A stretch of DNA of 64,000 bases, from NCBI RefSeq assembly GCF_017813235.1, contig NZ_JAGISH010000002.1:124001-188000 (forward strand), in the 5' to 3' direction. The notes below the pieces were generated by a model. That model made no database searches and had not been told where the DNA came from. It was given only the letters and a program-made list of their open reading frames with translations. Each line of letters opens with the position of its first letter. The stretch's first letter is position 1. Positions 53,859 through 63,566 of this stretch are shown in pieces. The position numbers and the translations under genes are program-made. The stretch comes from Sagittula salina. GTDB lineage: Bacteria; Pseudomonadota; Alphaproteobacteria; Rhodobacterales; Rhodobacteraceae.

Positions 53859-56800
53859 GTGAGCGACGAGCAGACGGCAAAGATCAGACCGAAGGGGCGC
53901 AGACGGCGCCGGGCATTGCTGTGGACGCTCGGGCTTCTTCTCGGGCTGGTGGCGGCGCTCGGGGCGGCGCTTTGGGCGATGGTCGGGCGCGAGGTGGCGG
54001 CGCCGGTCTGGCTCCGGCACGAGATCGAGGCGCGCATCGCCGCCGCCGCGCCGGGAATCAAGGTCAGTTTCGGCCGCATGAGCCTGCTTCTGCAGAAGTC
54101 GGGATTGGCGCGGGTGATCCTCTGGGACGTCACGTTGCGCAACGATCAGGGCGTGCTGGTGGCGCAGCTCAACGATATCGAGGCGGGGATTGCGGCGGTC
54201 TCCTTGCTCAGGCGTGAATGGCAGCTGCGCGAGGCGCAGGTTTCCGGCGCATTCGTCACTCTGCAGCGCGATGAACGCGGGCGGCTCGGGCTGGCGCTGG
54301 GGGATGCCTTTGCCGCGGGAACGCAAGTGCCGGACATTGCCCAGATGGTGGCGCAGGTGGACGCACTGGCGCAGGACCCGCGATTGGCAAAGCTCGACCG
54401 TTTCGAGGCGGACGCCCTGACGCTGCGCTACGAGGACCTGCGGGCGCGGCGTGGCTGGACGGCGGACGGCGGCCGCTTGCTGCTGGCACGGGAAGATGGC
54501 CATCTGGCACTGTCTGGCGACGTGGCGCTGTTGTCGGGTGGCGACGGGGTGGCCACGGTCGAAGTCGAGGCCTCCAGCGCAATCGGGGATAACGCGTTCG
54601 ATTTCGGGGTCATGCTGCATGATTTTGCCTCCGAGGATATCGCCACGCAAAGCCCGGCACTGGCGTGGCTCGCGGCGCTCGATGCGCCGATCTCGGGGAC
54701 CCTCAGCTCCCAGTTGATGGCAGAGGGAACGTTGGGCGTGCTGCAGGCTTCGCTGGATATCGGACGCGGCGTGTTGCAACCGCACAAGGCGGCAAAGCCG
54801 CTCCGCTTCAACCACGCGCGCACGGCGTTCAGCTATGACCCGGAAGCGGGCGTGATCCGCTTTGGCGAGATCAGTCTGGACGCGCCGCTCCTGAACATTC
54901 GGGCCGAAGGCGTGACGCAGCTGGAAATGGCGCCGGGCGGCTGGCCCGAAGGTCTGACGGGGCAGTTCAGGCTTTCGGATTTGACGCTGGCGCAGGACAC
55001 GGTGCTGGACCGCGAGATTGCCCTGAGTGGCGCGGATGTGGCGGTCCGCCTCGGGCTCAGGCCGTTCCGGGTGGACATAGGCTCCCTGCAGGTGACCGAT
55101 CCGGACTTCCCGGTCGCGGCAAAAGGCAGCTTCGAGGCGGGCGAGGGCGGCTGGCGCGTCGCTCTCGACATGACGGCAGAGGAGACGACGCCCGCGCAGG
55201 TCATGGCATACTGGCCGGACCGGCTGGTGCCGCGGACGCGCGACTGGGTGGCGCGGGCGATCGCGGGGGGCACGATCCGGAACGTGGTTTTTGCCCTGCG
55301 CGCGCGGCAGGGCGAGCCGAAACCGATGACCTATTTTGACCTGAACTTTGCCGACGCGCGGGTGGCCTATGCGCCGAACCTGCCGGCGATTTCGGGCGGC
55401 GCCGGGCGTCTGACGATCTATGACCAGCGGCTGGGGCTGCGGGTGGATCGCGGGCAGGTGGACATGGGGGAGGCCGGGGTTGTGCGGCTGGACGGGTCGG
55501 AGTTCGTCATCCCCGACCTGAAGCAGAAGCCCGCCACCGGGGAATTGCGCCTGGAGGCGGAGGGGCCGCTGGGCGCGGCTCTGGCCTATGTGGATAACGA
55601 CCAGTGGCGGGTGCTGCGCAAGGTCGGCAAGGACGCAGGGCTGGCGACCGGACAAGCGGTGCTTTCGGGCCGGGTGACGTTGCCGTTGGCGGATAACATC
55701 ACGTTCGACGACGTCACGCTGGCGCTGAATGGCCGCGCGGAGGGCGTCGAGAGCCGCGAGGCGGTGCCGGGCAAGGTGCTGACCTCCGGCGCGCTGGACA
55801 TCACGCTTGAGAACCGGCGGCTGGAGATATCCGGGCCGGTTGATATGTCCGGGGTGCCTGCGGAGGGTGCCTTTGTCCAACCGCTCGACGGGGGCGCGGC
55901 CCAGGTGGTGGCCGATGTGGAAATAACGCCAAAGAGCCTGGCTGCGCTGGGTGTAAGGCTGCCCGACGGCATGGTGCGCGGCAAGGGGCGCGGGCGCCTG
56001 CGGATCGACCTGCCGAAGGATGGAACGCCGCGTTTTGCGGTGGAAAGCGACCTCGCGGGGCTGGGCCTTGCGGTGCCGCAGATCGGCTGGGCGCTGGGGC
56101 CGAAGTCAAAGGGCAAGTTCACCGTAAAAGGAAGGCTGGGCAAGGAGATCACGGTCGAGGACATGACCCTGAGCGGCGGCGGTCTGCGCGCGCAGGGCCG
56201 GGTGGCGCTGACGCGCGGCGCCTTCGACCGGCTTGAGCTGGACCGGCTGGAGGTCGGCGACTGGCTGGATATTTCCGGGCGCCTGCGCGGGCGCGGACAG
56301 GCTGCCCCGGCGGTGGAAATCGCAGGCGGGCGCATCGATCTGCGCGGCGCGCCCTTTGGGCAGGGCGCGGGGGGCAACGGCGACGGCGCACCGCTGTCGC
56401 TGACACTGGACAGCCTGCGGGTGACAGACAATATCGAGTTGCGCCGTTTCAGGGGCAACTTCGACACCGCGCGCGGGCTGGAGGGGCGCTTTGATGGCGT
56501 GCTGGGCGGCACGACGCCGGTGCAGGGGGAGGTGATCCCGCAGCGGGGCGGCAGCGCCTTTCGCATTACCGGGGAGGACGCGGGCGACATCCTGAAGGCG
56601 GCGAACCTGCTGAAGACGGTGCAGGACGGCAGGTTCCGGCTGGACCTCGCGCCGGTGGCGGGCAAGGCGGGCACATTCGACGGTCACATGGCAATTCAGG
56701 GCGCGCGGATGCAGAAGATGCCCGCGATTGCCTCTTTGCTGGACGCGATTTCGGTTGTTGGCATTCTTGATCAGCTGAACGGTCCGGGGATATTCTTTTC

Positions 56801-57128
56801 CGAAGTGGAGGCGAAGTTCCGCATGACTCCCAACCGGGTGATCGTGACCGAAAGCAGTGCGGTGGGGCCGTCGATGGGGATCTCGCTTGACGGGTATTAC
56901 GATCTGATCAGCGGGGCGATGGATTTCCAGGGCGTGATTTCCCCGATCTACGTGCTGAATGCGGTGGGACGGCTGTTCGCTCGGAAAGGCGAGGGGCTGA
57001 TCGGCTTCAACTTCAACCTGCGCGGCACGGTGGGGGAGCCGAAGGTTTCAGTGAACCCGCTTTCGGCCTTGACCCCCGGCATGTTCCGCGACATTTTCCG
57101 CCGTCCGCCGCCTAGGCTTTCGCAATAA
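53859..57128 (+). CDS. AsmA/YhdP-like giant envelope protein
   Basis: 1089 residues from a GTG. A basic cytoplasmic N-terminus ([11 protein letters not shown]), one transmembrane helix (about 19-42) and then a long, almost entirely beta-rich periplasmic region. The DUF3971 part (about 190-540) and the AsmA C-terminal-like region (about 800-1050, ending [20 protein letters not shown]) match the YhdP/AsmA-like family. These proteins form hydrophobic grooves bridging the envelope and move phospholipids to the outer membrane. It ends 17 bp before queA and may share its transcript. Confidence 0.85.
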   Translation: MSDEQTAKIRPKGRRRRRALLWTLGLLLGLVAALGAALWAMVGREVAAPVWLRHEIEARIAAAAPGIKVSFGRMSLLLQKSGLARVILWDVTLRNDQGVLVAQLNDIEAGIAAVSLLRREWQLREAQVSGAFVTLQRDERGRLGLALGDAFAAGTQVPDIAQMVAQVDALAQDPRLAKLDRFEADALTLRYEDLRARRGWTADGGRLLLAREDGHLALSGDVALLSGGDGVATVEVEASSAIGDNAFDFGVMLHDFASEDIATQSPALAWLAALDAPISGTLSSQLMAEGTLGVLQASLDIGRGVLQPHKAAKPLRFNHARTAFSYDPEAGVIRFGEISLDAPLLNIRAEGVTQLEMAPGGWPEGLTGQFRLSDLTLAQDTVLDREIALSGADVAVRLGLRPFRVDIGSLQVTDPDFPVAAKGSFEAGEGGWRVALDMTAEETTPAQVMAYWPDRLVPRTRDWVARAIAGGTIRNVVFALRARQGEPKPMTYFDLNFADARVAYAPNLPAISGGAGRLTIYDQRLGLRVDRGQVDMGEAGVVRLDGSEFVIPDLKQKPATGELRLEAEGPLGAALAYVDNDQWRVLRKVGKDAGLATGQAVLSGRVTLPLADNITFDDVTLALNGRAEGVESREAVPGKVLTSGALDITLENRRLEISGPVDMSGVPAEGAFVQPLDGGAAQVVADVEITPKSLAALGVRLPDGMVRGKGRGRLRIDLPKDGTPRFAVESDLAGLGLAVPQIGWALGPKSKGKFTVKGRLGKEITVEDMTLSGGGLRAQGRVALTRGAFDRLELDRLEVGDWLDISGRLRGRGQAAPAVEIAGGRIDLRGAPFGQGAGGNGDGAPLSLTLDSLRVTDNIELRRFRGNFDTARGLEGRFDGVLGGTTPVQGEVIPQRGGSAFRITGEDAGDILKAANLLKTVQDGRFRLDLAPVAGKAGTFDGHMAIQGARMQKMPAIASLLDAISVVGILDQLNGPGIFFSEVEAKFRMTPNRVIVTESSAVGPSMGISLDGYYDLISGAMDFQGVISPIYVLNAVGRLFARKGEGLIGFNFNLRGTVGEPKVSVNPLSALTPGMFRDIFRRPPPRLSQ

Positions 57129-57145
57129 ACACAAGGGGTTGTTCC

Positions 57146-58192
57146 GTGCGTCTGAGCGATTTCGATTTCGACCTGCCGGAACGGCTGATTGCCACGCGGC
57201 CAGCAAAGCCGCGCTCTTCGGCGCGGCTGCTGGTGGCGCAGGGCGATGCGATCACGGATGCGCGGGTCTCTGACCTCGTGGACTGGCTGCACCCCGGCGA
57301 TCGGCTGGTCCTGAACGATACAAAGGTGATCCCGGCGCGGCTTTCAGGCGTGCGCAGGCGGACCGGCGCTGCGGGGGAGACTGCGGCTTCCATCGAAGTG
57401 ACGCTCCTGGAACCCCGCGCAGATGGCTGCTGGACGGCGCTGCTGAAGCCGTTGAAGAAGATGCGCGAGGGCGAGGTGGTGCATTTCTCCGATGCGCTTT
57501 CGGCCGAACTCGTGGCGAAGGAAGACGGACAGGGCGTTCTGCGCTTCAACCTCTCGGGCGAGGATTTCGACGCGGCGCTGAACGCCGCCGGGGCCATGCC
57601 GCTGCCGCCCTATATCGCGGCGAAGCGCGCGGCGGACGATCAGGACCGCGAGGATTACCAGACGGTCTGGGCCCGGAATACGGGCGCGGTGGCGGCGCCG
57701 ACGGCTTCGCTGCATTTCGATGCGCCGCTGCTGAAACGGCTGGCGGCGAAGGGTGTGACGTTCACCCATGTCACCCTGCACGTTGGCGCAGGCACCTTCC
57801 TGCCGGTCAAGGTCGAAGACGTGACCAGCCACCGGATGCACGGTGAATGGGGGCATGTATCGGCAGAGGCGGCGGAAGAAATCGCCGCGACAAAGGCGGC
57901 GGGCGGCCGGGTGATCCCGGTGGGCACCACGGCGCTGCGCCTGATCGAGACGGCGGCGCGGGGTGGCGCCATCGCGCCCTTCGAGGGGGTTACCGATATC
58001 TTCATTTATCCGGGCTTCGACTTCCGCGTGACGGATGCGCTGATGACCAACTTCCATCTGCCGAAGTCGACGCTGATGATGCTGGTCGCCGCGCTCATGG
58101 GGCAGGACCGTATCCGTCGGATCTACGACCACGCGGTGACGGAGGGATACCGATTCTTTTCCTACGGTGATGCGTCGCTGCTGTTGCCCTGA
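57146..58192 (+). CDS. queA: S-adenosylmethionine:tRNA ribosyltransferase-isomerase QueA
   Basis: 348 residues, normal length. [20 protein letters not shown], the [15 protein letters not shown] motif, [20 protein letters not shown] (split at PPYI) and [18 protein letters not shown] are all QueA signatures. It converts preQ1 to epoxyqueuosine in the anticodon loop of GUN tRNAs. The start is GTG at 57146. tgt, often the neighbour, is not adjacent. Confidence 0.96.
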   Translation: MRLSDFDFDLPERLIATRPAKPRSSARLLVAQGDAITDARVSDLVDWLHPGDRLVLNDTKVIPARLSGVRRRTGAAGETAASIEVTLLEPRADGCWTALLKPLKKMREGEVVHFSDALSAELVAKEDGQGVLRFNLSGEDFDAALNAAGAMPLPPYIAAKRAADDQDREDYQTVWARNTGAVAAPTASLHFDAPLLKRLAAKGVTFTHVTLHVGAGTFLPVKVEDVTSHRMHGEWGHVSAEAAEEIAATKAAGGRVIPVGTTALRLIETAARGGAIAPFEGVTDIFIYPGFDFRVTDALMTNFHLPKSTLMMLVAALMGQDRIRRIYDHAVTEGYRFFSYGDASLLLP

Positions 58193-58345
58193 CTCCCGTG
58201 CGATTTCGGCCCGGATGGGCGGGGAATGGCGCAAACCGAAGAGAATGGTCGCCCTTGGGCATGGAATCGTGACATGGGCCGCCTAGGTGGGAGGGCTGTA
58301 AGACAAGGCGGCCCACAAAGGGCGCAGAAGGACTGAGGACGAGCG

Positions 58346-59590
58346 ATGCTGAACGTGTTGGGCAATTCATGGGCGCTGCTGCTGGGCATGCTGCTCCTGA
58401 TGATGGGCAACGGCCTGCAAGGGTCTTTGCTGGGCGTGCGCGGCGCGGAGAACGGCTTTTCCGCGATGTCCATGTCGATCGTGATGTCGGCGTATTTCGC
58501 AGGTTTCCTGTTCGCTTCGCGCATGGCGCCGGAAATGATCCGGCGTGTGGGGCACGTGCGGGTCTTTGCGGCGTTGGGGTCGTTCATCTCGGCGGTGCTG
58601 ATCCTGTTCCCGGCACTGCAGCATCCGGTGACCTGGACCCTGGGGCGTCTGGTTCTGGGCTTCTGTTTCTGCGGCGTCTACGTCACGGCGGAAAGCTGGC
58701 TGAACAATACCGCCACGAACGAGAACCGGGGCAAGACACTGTCGGCTTACATGATCGTTCAAATGATGGGAATCATCGCCGCGCAGGCGCTGCTGGTGGT
58801 GCCGGACCCCTCGGGCTTCCTGCTGTTCGTCATACCCAGCGTGCTTATTTCCATCTCGTTCGCGCCAATTCTGCTGTCGATTTCACCGACACCGGCTTTT
58901 GATACCACCAAGCGGATGACCCTGAAGGAGCTCTACGCGATCTCGCCGCTGGGGATGGTCGGCATCTTCCTGCTGGGGTCGGTCTTTGCCGCGCAGTTCG
59001 GCATGGCGGCGGTCTACGCGACGCAGGCGGGAATGAAGCTGGGTCAGATCTCCATCTTCATCGCGAGCTTTTACGTGGGCGCACTGGTCATGCAGTACCC
59101 GCTGGGTTGGATCAGCGACCGGGTGGACCGGCGCGGCCTGATCATGGCGGTGGCGGCCCTGGGTGGCGCCGGAGCGGTTTTCGCGTGGATCGCGGACAGC
59201 TACTGGATGATCGTGGGCATGGCTTTCGTCGTAGGAGGTTTCTCCAACCCATTGTATTCGTTGCTGATCGCCTACACCAATGATTTCATGGAGGCCGAGG
59301 ACATGGCCGCCGCCTCTGCCGGGCTGCTGTTTGTCAACGGGGTGGGGGCCATCGCGGGTCCGCTGTTCATCGGCTGGGTGATGCAGTCCTTTGGGGCCCA
59401 GGCCTTCTGGGGCCTGATCGCGACGCTGCTGCTGGCGTTGGCCGCCTATGCGGGCTACCGCATGACCGTCCGCAAGGCGCCGCGCCCCGAGGATACCGGC
59501 AGCTATGCGCCCGTGTCGCCGCAGGCGTCTCTGGTGGCGGTGGATATCGCGCAAGATTATTTCATCGACCACCAGGAGGACGAAGAATAA
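58346..59590 (+). CDS. MFS transporter
   Basis: 414 residues with about twelve transmembrane helices. Motifs: MNVLGNSWALL-like N-terminus, a YFAGFLFASRMAPEMIRRVG loop of motif-A type, SDRVDRRGLIMAV between helices 8 and 9, and a C-terminal cytoplasmic tail ending HQEDEE. The layout resembles the YcaD-like MFS subgroup. Substrate unknown. The ATG at 58346 is preceded by GGACGAGCG. Confidence 0.82.
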   Translation: MLNVLGNSWALLLGMLLLMMGNGLQGSLLGVRGAENGFSAMSMSIVMSAYFAGFLFASRMAPEMIRRVGHVRVFAALGSFISAVLILFPALQHPVTWTLGRLVLGFCFCGVYVTAESWLNNTATNENRGKTLSAYMIVQMMGIIAAQALLVVPDPSGFLLFVIPSVLISISFAPILLSISPTPAFDTTKRMTLKELYAISPLGMVGIFLLGSVFAAQFGMAAVYATQAGMKLGQISIFIASFYVGALVMQYPLGWISDRVDRRGLIMAVAALGGAGAVFAWIADSYWMIVGMAFVVGGFSNPLYSLLIAYTNDFMEAEDMAAASAGLLFVNGVGAIAGPLFIGWVMQSFGAQAFWGLIATLLLALAAYAGYRMTVRKAPRPEDTGSYAPVSPQASLVAVDIAQDYFIDHQEDEE

Positions 59591-59717
59591 TTACCTATCG
59601 TGACTTGAATGTTTGACAGATTCTGACAAGAATCGTGATTAGGCAATGCGTTGGGTGCCTGTGTAACAGTTTGAATACGCACCTGAAGGCGTGAGCAGGA
59701 CCATCGAGGAGGTAGTT

Positions 59718-60296
59718 ATGGTGGGGCCGGAAGACATACTCTCGTTCTGGTTGGACGAGGTCGGGCCGGATGGCTGGTACGCACAGGATGACGCGCTGGA
59801 CGCGCGGATCCGCGACCGCTTTCTGACCAGCTGGGAAGCCTTGATGGAGGGAAGCTACAGCCTGTGGTTGACCTATCCCTCGGGCGTGCTGGCCTACGTG
59901 ATCCTCGCCGACCAGTTGCCGCGCAACATGTTCCGGGGGGACGGGCGGGCCTTTGCCTCCGACGGGGTTGCGCTTGCGGCGGCAAAACAGGCGATCCACC
60001 GCGGCTGGGACGTGAAGATCGACGACCCCGCACGGCAGTTCTTCTATCTGCCCTTGATGCATTCGGAGAACCTTTGCGACCAGGATCGCTGTGTGCGCCT
60101 GATGAAGGAGCGGATGCCGGAGCGCGAAAACAATCTGCTGCACGCGCGTGCGCATCGCGAGGTGATCCGCCAGTTCGGTCGTTTTCCCTATCGCAACGAT
60201 GCGCTCGAGCGGAAGACCACGGCCGCGGAGGCCGGTTACATGGCCGATGGCGGCTACGGTGCGACCCTGCGCGGGATGATGGCGCAGGCGGCCTGA
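59718..60296 (+). CDS. DUF924 family protein
   Basis: 192 residues. Family features: PEDILSFWLDEVGPDGWY, DQLPRNMFRGDGRAFASD, RQFFYLPLMHSENLCDQDRC and FGRFPYRNDAL. DUF924 folds as a TPR-like helical protein; its role is unknown. The ATG at 59718 is chosen for the ribosome binding site AGGAGGT (59707-59713); a GTG at 59691 in the same frame has none. Confidence 0.88.
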   Translation: MVGPEDILSFWLDEVGPDGWYAQDDALDARIRDRFLTSWEALMEGSYSLWLTYPSGVLAYVILADQLPRNMFRGDGRAFASDGVALAAAKQAIHRGWDVKIDDPARQFFYLPLMHSENLCDQDRCVRLMKERMPERENNLLHARAHREVIRQFGRFPYRNDALERKTTAAEAGYMADGGYGATLRGMMAQAA

Positions 60297-60328
60297 ACAG
60301 GCAGCCTGACCGGAACGTCACACGATGC

Positions 60329-60354
60329 AAGGGGCGGGGTTCACCCCGCCCCTT
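60329..60354 (+). terminator. Hairpin after the DUF924 gene
   Basis: AAGGGGCGGGG (60329-60339), TTCA, CCCCGCCCCTT (60344-60354): 11-bp perfect stem with a 4-nt loop ending in TT, 33 bases after the stop codon. Confidence 0.7.
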
Positions 60355-60478
60355 GGCGTTTCGGGGCAGGCCTTGTGCGAAGGGATCCAGCCGCGGTGAA
60401 TGGCGGTGTGCGAAAGGGGTTGGGCCTGCCTCAAACCCGCGCTAGCCTGACGGTCAGACGACCGGCAGGGAGGGCCGT

Positions 60479-61855
60479 ATGAGCAAATACGACATGGTGG
60501 TGATCGGCGCGGGCCCGGGCGGTTACGTGGCGGCGATCCGCGGCGCCCAACTGGGGCTGAAGGTCTGCGTCGTGGAAAGGGAACACCTCGGAGGAATCTG
60601 CCTGAACTGGGGCTGCATCCCGACCAAGGCGCTGTTGCGCACGGCGGAGGTCTATCACCTGATGCACCGCGCCGGCGAGTTCGGGCTGAAGGCCGAAACG
60701 CTGTCCTTCGATCTGGATGCGGTGGTGAAGCGGTCGCGCGGTGTGGCGAAACAGCTCAATTCCGGCGTGGGGCACCTGCTGAAGAAGAACAAGGTCGATG
60801 TGATGATGGGCGTCGCCCGGCTGGAGGGGCCGGGGCGCGTGTCCATGGATGGCAAGGTGATCGAGGCCGCGAACGTGGTGATCGCCACCGGAGCGCGGGC
60901 GCGGGAATTGCCGGGGCTGGAGGCGGACGGAGACAAGGTCTGGACCTACAAGCACGCCCTGCAGCCGAAAAGGATGCCGAAAAAGCTGCTGGTGATCGGC
61001 TCGGGCGCCATCGGGATCGAGTTCGCCTCCTTCTACAACGCGCTCGGCGCGGAGGTCACGGTGGTCGAGGTCATGGAGCGGATTCTGCCTGTGGAGGACG
61101 CGGAAATCGCGGCTTTCGCCAGGAAGCAATTCCAGAAACAGGGCATGACGATCCTCGAAGGCGCTGGCGTCAAGGCGCTTGATCGTAGCGGCAAGGGGGT
61201 CGTGGCGACGATCGAGAAGGCCGGCAAGGTGTCGACGCTGGACATCGACACGGTGATCTCCGCCGTGGGCATCGTCGGCAACGTCGAGGATCTGGGGCTG
61301 GAGGATATGGGCGTTCGCGTGGAGCGTACGCACGTTGTCACCGATCCCTTTTGCCGCACCGGGGTCGCGGGCCTCTATGCCATTGGCGACGTGGCAGGCG
61401 CGCCGTGGCTGGCGCACAAGGCGAGCCACGAGGGCGTCATGGTGGCCGAACTGATCGCGGGCGGCCACCCGCACGCGGTCGATCCCGACAGCATCGCGGG
61501 CTGCACCTATTGCCAGCCGCAGGTGGCTTCGGTCGGGATGACAGAGGAAAAGGCAAAGGCCGCCGGATATGAGGTCAAGGTGGGCCGGTTCCCCTTCATC
61601 GGCAACGGCAAGGCCATCGCCCTGGGGGAGCAGGAGGGGATGGTGAAAACCGTCTTCGATGCAAAGACGGGCGCGCTGCTGGGGGCGCATATGGTCGGCG
61701 CTGAGGTGACCGAGCTGATCCAGGGCTACGTGATCGGTCGTCAGCTGGAGACGACGGAGGAGGACCTGATGCAGACGGTATTCCCGCATCCGACGCTGTC
61801 TGAGATGATGCACGAGTCGGTGCTGGACGCCTGGGGACGGGCGATCCACTTCTGA
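60479..61855 (+). CDS. lpdA: Dihydrolipoyl dehydrogenase (E3)
   Basis: 458 residues. FAD motif VVIGAGPGGYVAA (7-19), redox disulfide Cys41/Cys46 in GGICLNWGCIP, NAD motif VIGSGAIGIEF (about 167-177) and C-terminal catalytic His in HPTLSEMMHE. It reoxidises lipoamide in 2-oxoacid dehydrogenase or glycine cleavage complexes. No E1 or E2 gene is adjacent on the downstream side inside the window, so which complex it serves cannot be decided. The ATG at 60479 has the ribosome binding site GGGAGGG. Confidence 0.95.
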   Translation: MSKYDMVVIGAGPGGYVAAIRGAQLGLKVCVVEREHLGGICLNWGCIPTKALLRTAEVYHLMHRAGEFGLKAETLSFDLDAVVKRSRGVAKQLNSGVGHLLKKNKVDVMMGVARLEGPGRVSMDGKVIEAANVVIATGARARELPGLEADGDKVWTYKHALQPKRMPKKLLVIGSGAIGIEFASFYNALGAEVTVVEVMERILPVEDAEIAAFARKQFQKQGMTILEGAGVKALDRSGKGVVATIEKAGKVSTLDIDTVISAVGIVGNVEDLGLEDMGVRVERTHVVTDPFCRTGVAGLYAIGDVAGAPWLAHKASHEGVMVAELIAGGHPHAVDPDSIAGCTYCQPQVASVGMTEEKAKAAGYEVKVGRFPFIGNGKAIALGEQEGMVKTVFDAKTGALLGAHMVGAEVTELIQGYVIGRQLETTEEDLMQTVFPHPTLSEMMHESVLDAWGRAIHF

Positions 61856-61929
61856 GCGCGGCGTTCTGCACGGGCCGCTTCGGAACATGGAGACAGTTCC
61901 TGTGAAAACCCGGGTGTGTCTGCCCGAAG

Positions 61930-61962
61930 CTGGCCCGAAACTGGCCCGAAACTGGCCCGAAA
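61930..61962. repeat. 11-bp tandem repeat, three copies
   Basis: CTGGCCCGAAA at 61930-61940, 61941-61951 and 61952-61962, with a degenerate copy just upstream. It lies in the gap between the convergent lpdA and HD-domain genes. Confidence 0.85.
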
Positions 61963-62009
61963 TCTGAACCGTTTCTGGCGCATGTGAGGCCCGCACCCGG
62001 CTCGCCGCC

Positions 62010-63188
62010 TCAAGCGCGTTCCGACTGCAGTCGGTCAATCACCGCGTATGCCTTCGGCGCGATCCACTGCCAGAGGATGGGTGCGCCGGCCTCGATCTTC
62101 GCGCCCACGGTTGTGTCGAAGATCGCGCGCGTGACGCCGTATTCGATCCATGACCCGCCGCCCGCCGCGATGTTCTGGTTCGGCGGGTTGAAGCGGTCGA
62201 GCGACTTCGCAAAGCGCGCCTCGGGCGTTGCATTCGCCTCGAATTCGCACCAGAGCGCATGCAGGGGGCCGCCCTCGCCGTCGGGCAGCAGGCCAAAGAG
62301 ACGGTCGGCTGCGGCGGCCTCCGCTACTTCGATTGCGGCAGTGTCGACGTTGCCGAAAACCGGCGCATCGCCCGCGTCGATCTCGACAAGGTCGTGTAGC
62401 AAGAGCTTTGTGATGACCTTGGCCGGGTCGACAGGCGCTGGGGCGTGCTCTGCAAGGATCAGGGCGTAGAGGGCCACGTGCCAGCTGTGTTCCGCGCTGT
62501 TCTCGCGCCGCGCGCCGTTCAGCGCCAGCGTTGCGCGGATGACGGTTTTCAGCTGATCGGCTTCCGCAAGGAACGCGAGGCGCGCGGCGAGCGGTCCGCC
62601 GGGCGCGGTGTCCCCAGCCATGCGGGCACGGGCCTGTGCATCAAGCGTTGGCCAGTCGCGGGCCATGTAGCGGGCGCGCCCCTCCGTCAGCGTGTGGGCT
62701 GCGACCTCGGCGTGGCCGGGTTCCCAATCAGGGGCGAGGAAGACCTGCAGGATCGGCTGCATGTGATCGATGCGTTTGGCGTAGCGGGCCGTGGGGGTGG
62801 CGTTGCCTTCGAACTCCCGCCAGAGCGCCATGAGGCCCGCGCCCTGATCAGGCGGCAGCAGGCCAAAGAGCCGGATCGCGGCGGCGTGTTCCTTGCGGGC
62901 GATGTCGTGCGGATCGTGGGCAATGTCCACGGGGTGATCGCCCGCGTCGATTTCCACGATATCATGGATCAGCAACATGGCGATTGCGCGCGACAGGTCG
63001 CAGCCCGCGGGCATGTCGGGGGACAGGATCAGCGCCCAAAGCGCCACGTGCCAGCTGTGTTCCGCCACGTTTTCGCGCCTGGAGCGATCCATCAGGACAT
63101 TCAGACGCTGAACGCCCTTGAGCGCGTCGGCCTCTGCGAGAAAGGCCATCTGGCGGTCGAGACGCCCGGGGCGGGTGTATGCGGTCAT
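62010..63188 (-). CDS. Tandem HD-domain phosphohydrolase (YfbR-like, duplicated)
   Basis: 392 residues containing two complete HD domains of about 190 residues. First: AEHSWHVAL (His44), HD at 75-76 in LLIHDIVEIDAGD, Asp141 in KRIDHMQP. Second: AEHSWHVAL (His234), HD at 265-266 in LLLHDLVEIDAGD, Asp in SLDRFNPP. Single-domain relatives such as YfbR are 5'-nucleotidases acting on deoxynucleoside monophosphates and work as dimers; here the dimer may be built into one chain. Both metal sites look intact. The gene ends the operon with the 93-residue protein. Confidence 0.87.
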   Translation of the reverse strand: MTAYTRPGRLDRQMAFLAEADALKGVQRLNVLMDRSRRENVAEHSWHVALWALILSPDMPAGCDLSRAIAMLLIHDIVEIDAGDHPVDIAHDPHDIARKEHAAAIRLFGLLPPDQGAGLMALWREFEGNATPTARYAKRIDHMQPILQVFLAPDWEPGHAEVAAHTLTEGRARYMARDWPTLDAQARARMAGDTAPGGPLAARLAFLAEADQLKTVIRATLALNGARRENSAEHSWHVALYALILAEHAPAPVDPAKVITKLLLHDLVEIDAGDAPVFGNVDTAAIEVAEAAAADRLFGLLPDGEGGPLHALWCEFEANATPEARFAKSLDRFNPPNQNIAAGGGSWIEYGVTRAIFDTTVGAKIEAGAPILWQWIAPKAYAVIDRLQSERA

Positions 63189-63211
63189 GCGATCGTCACG
63201 CCGGGATTTGG

Positions 63212-63493
63212 TCAGAGGTTTTCGTTGTCGACGCCCGGTGCGAGAGCGGTGGGGACCGCCTTGCCCTTCTTCCTGGCCTCCAGCGCGGCCTGCACATGCT
63301 CTGTCAGGAACAGGCGGGCGCGGCGTTCGGCCAGCCGGATGCGGATAGCGGCGCGGAAGATTTCCTCGGACGAGGGGGAGGAAGCGCCGAGTACCGCGGC
63401 GACCTGATCGGGCAGGGTGTCGTCCCCGAGCGCATCCATTGCCTTGATGACATCCTGCGCGAGCTTGTCGGAAAGATCTTCGACCACGGACAT
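63212..63493 (-). CDS. Conserved-looking 93-residue helical protein, unrecognised
   Basis: Starts MSVVEDLSDKLAQDVIKAMD. It is all-helical, acidic in the first half and basic in the second (RIRLAERRARLF), without Cys and without signal or membrane segments. I do not recognise a family. The ATG at 63493 is preferred over the frame start at 63556, which gives a Pro-rich unconserved extension. It lies 23 bp before the HD-domain gene and 73 bp after the hydrolase gene, so all three are probably co-transcribed. Confidence 0.65.
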   Translation of the reverse strand: MSVVEDLSDKLAQDVIKAMDALGDDTLPDQVAAVLGASSPSSEEIFRAAIRIRLAERRARLFLTEHVQAALEARKKGKAVPTALAPGVDNENL

Positions 63494-63566
63494 GGCGCTG
63501 TCTCCGGTGGGCTTGGGTGTGGGACCGACGCGGCGGACCGCGTCGGTGAATATCAAAAGGCCCGCG

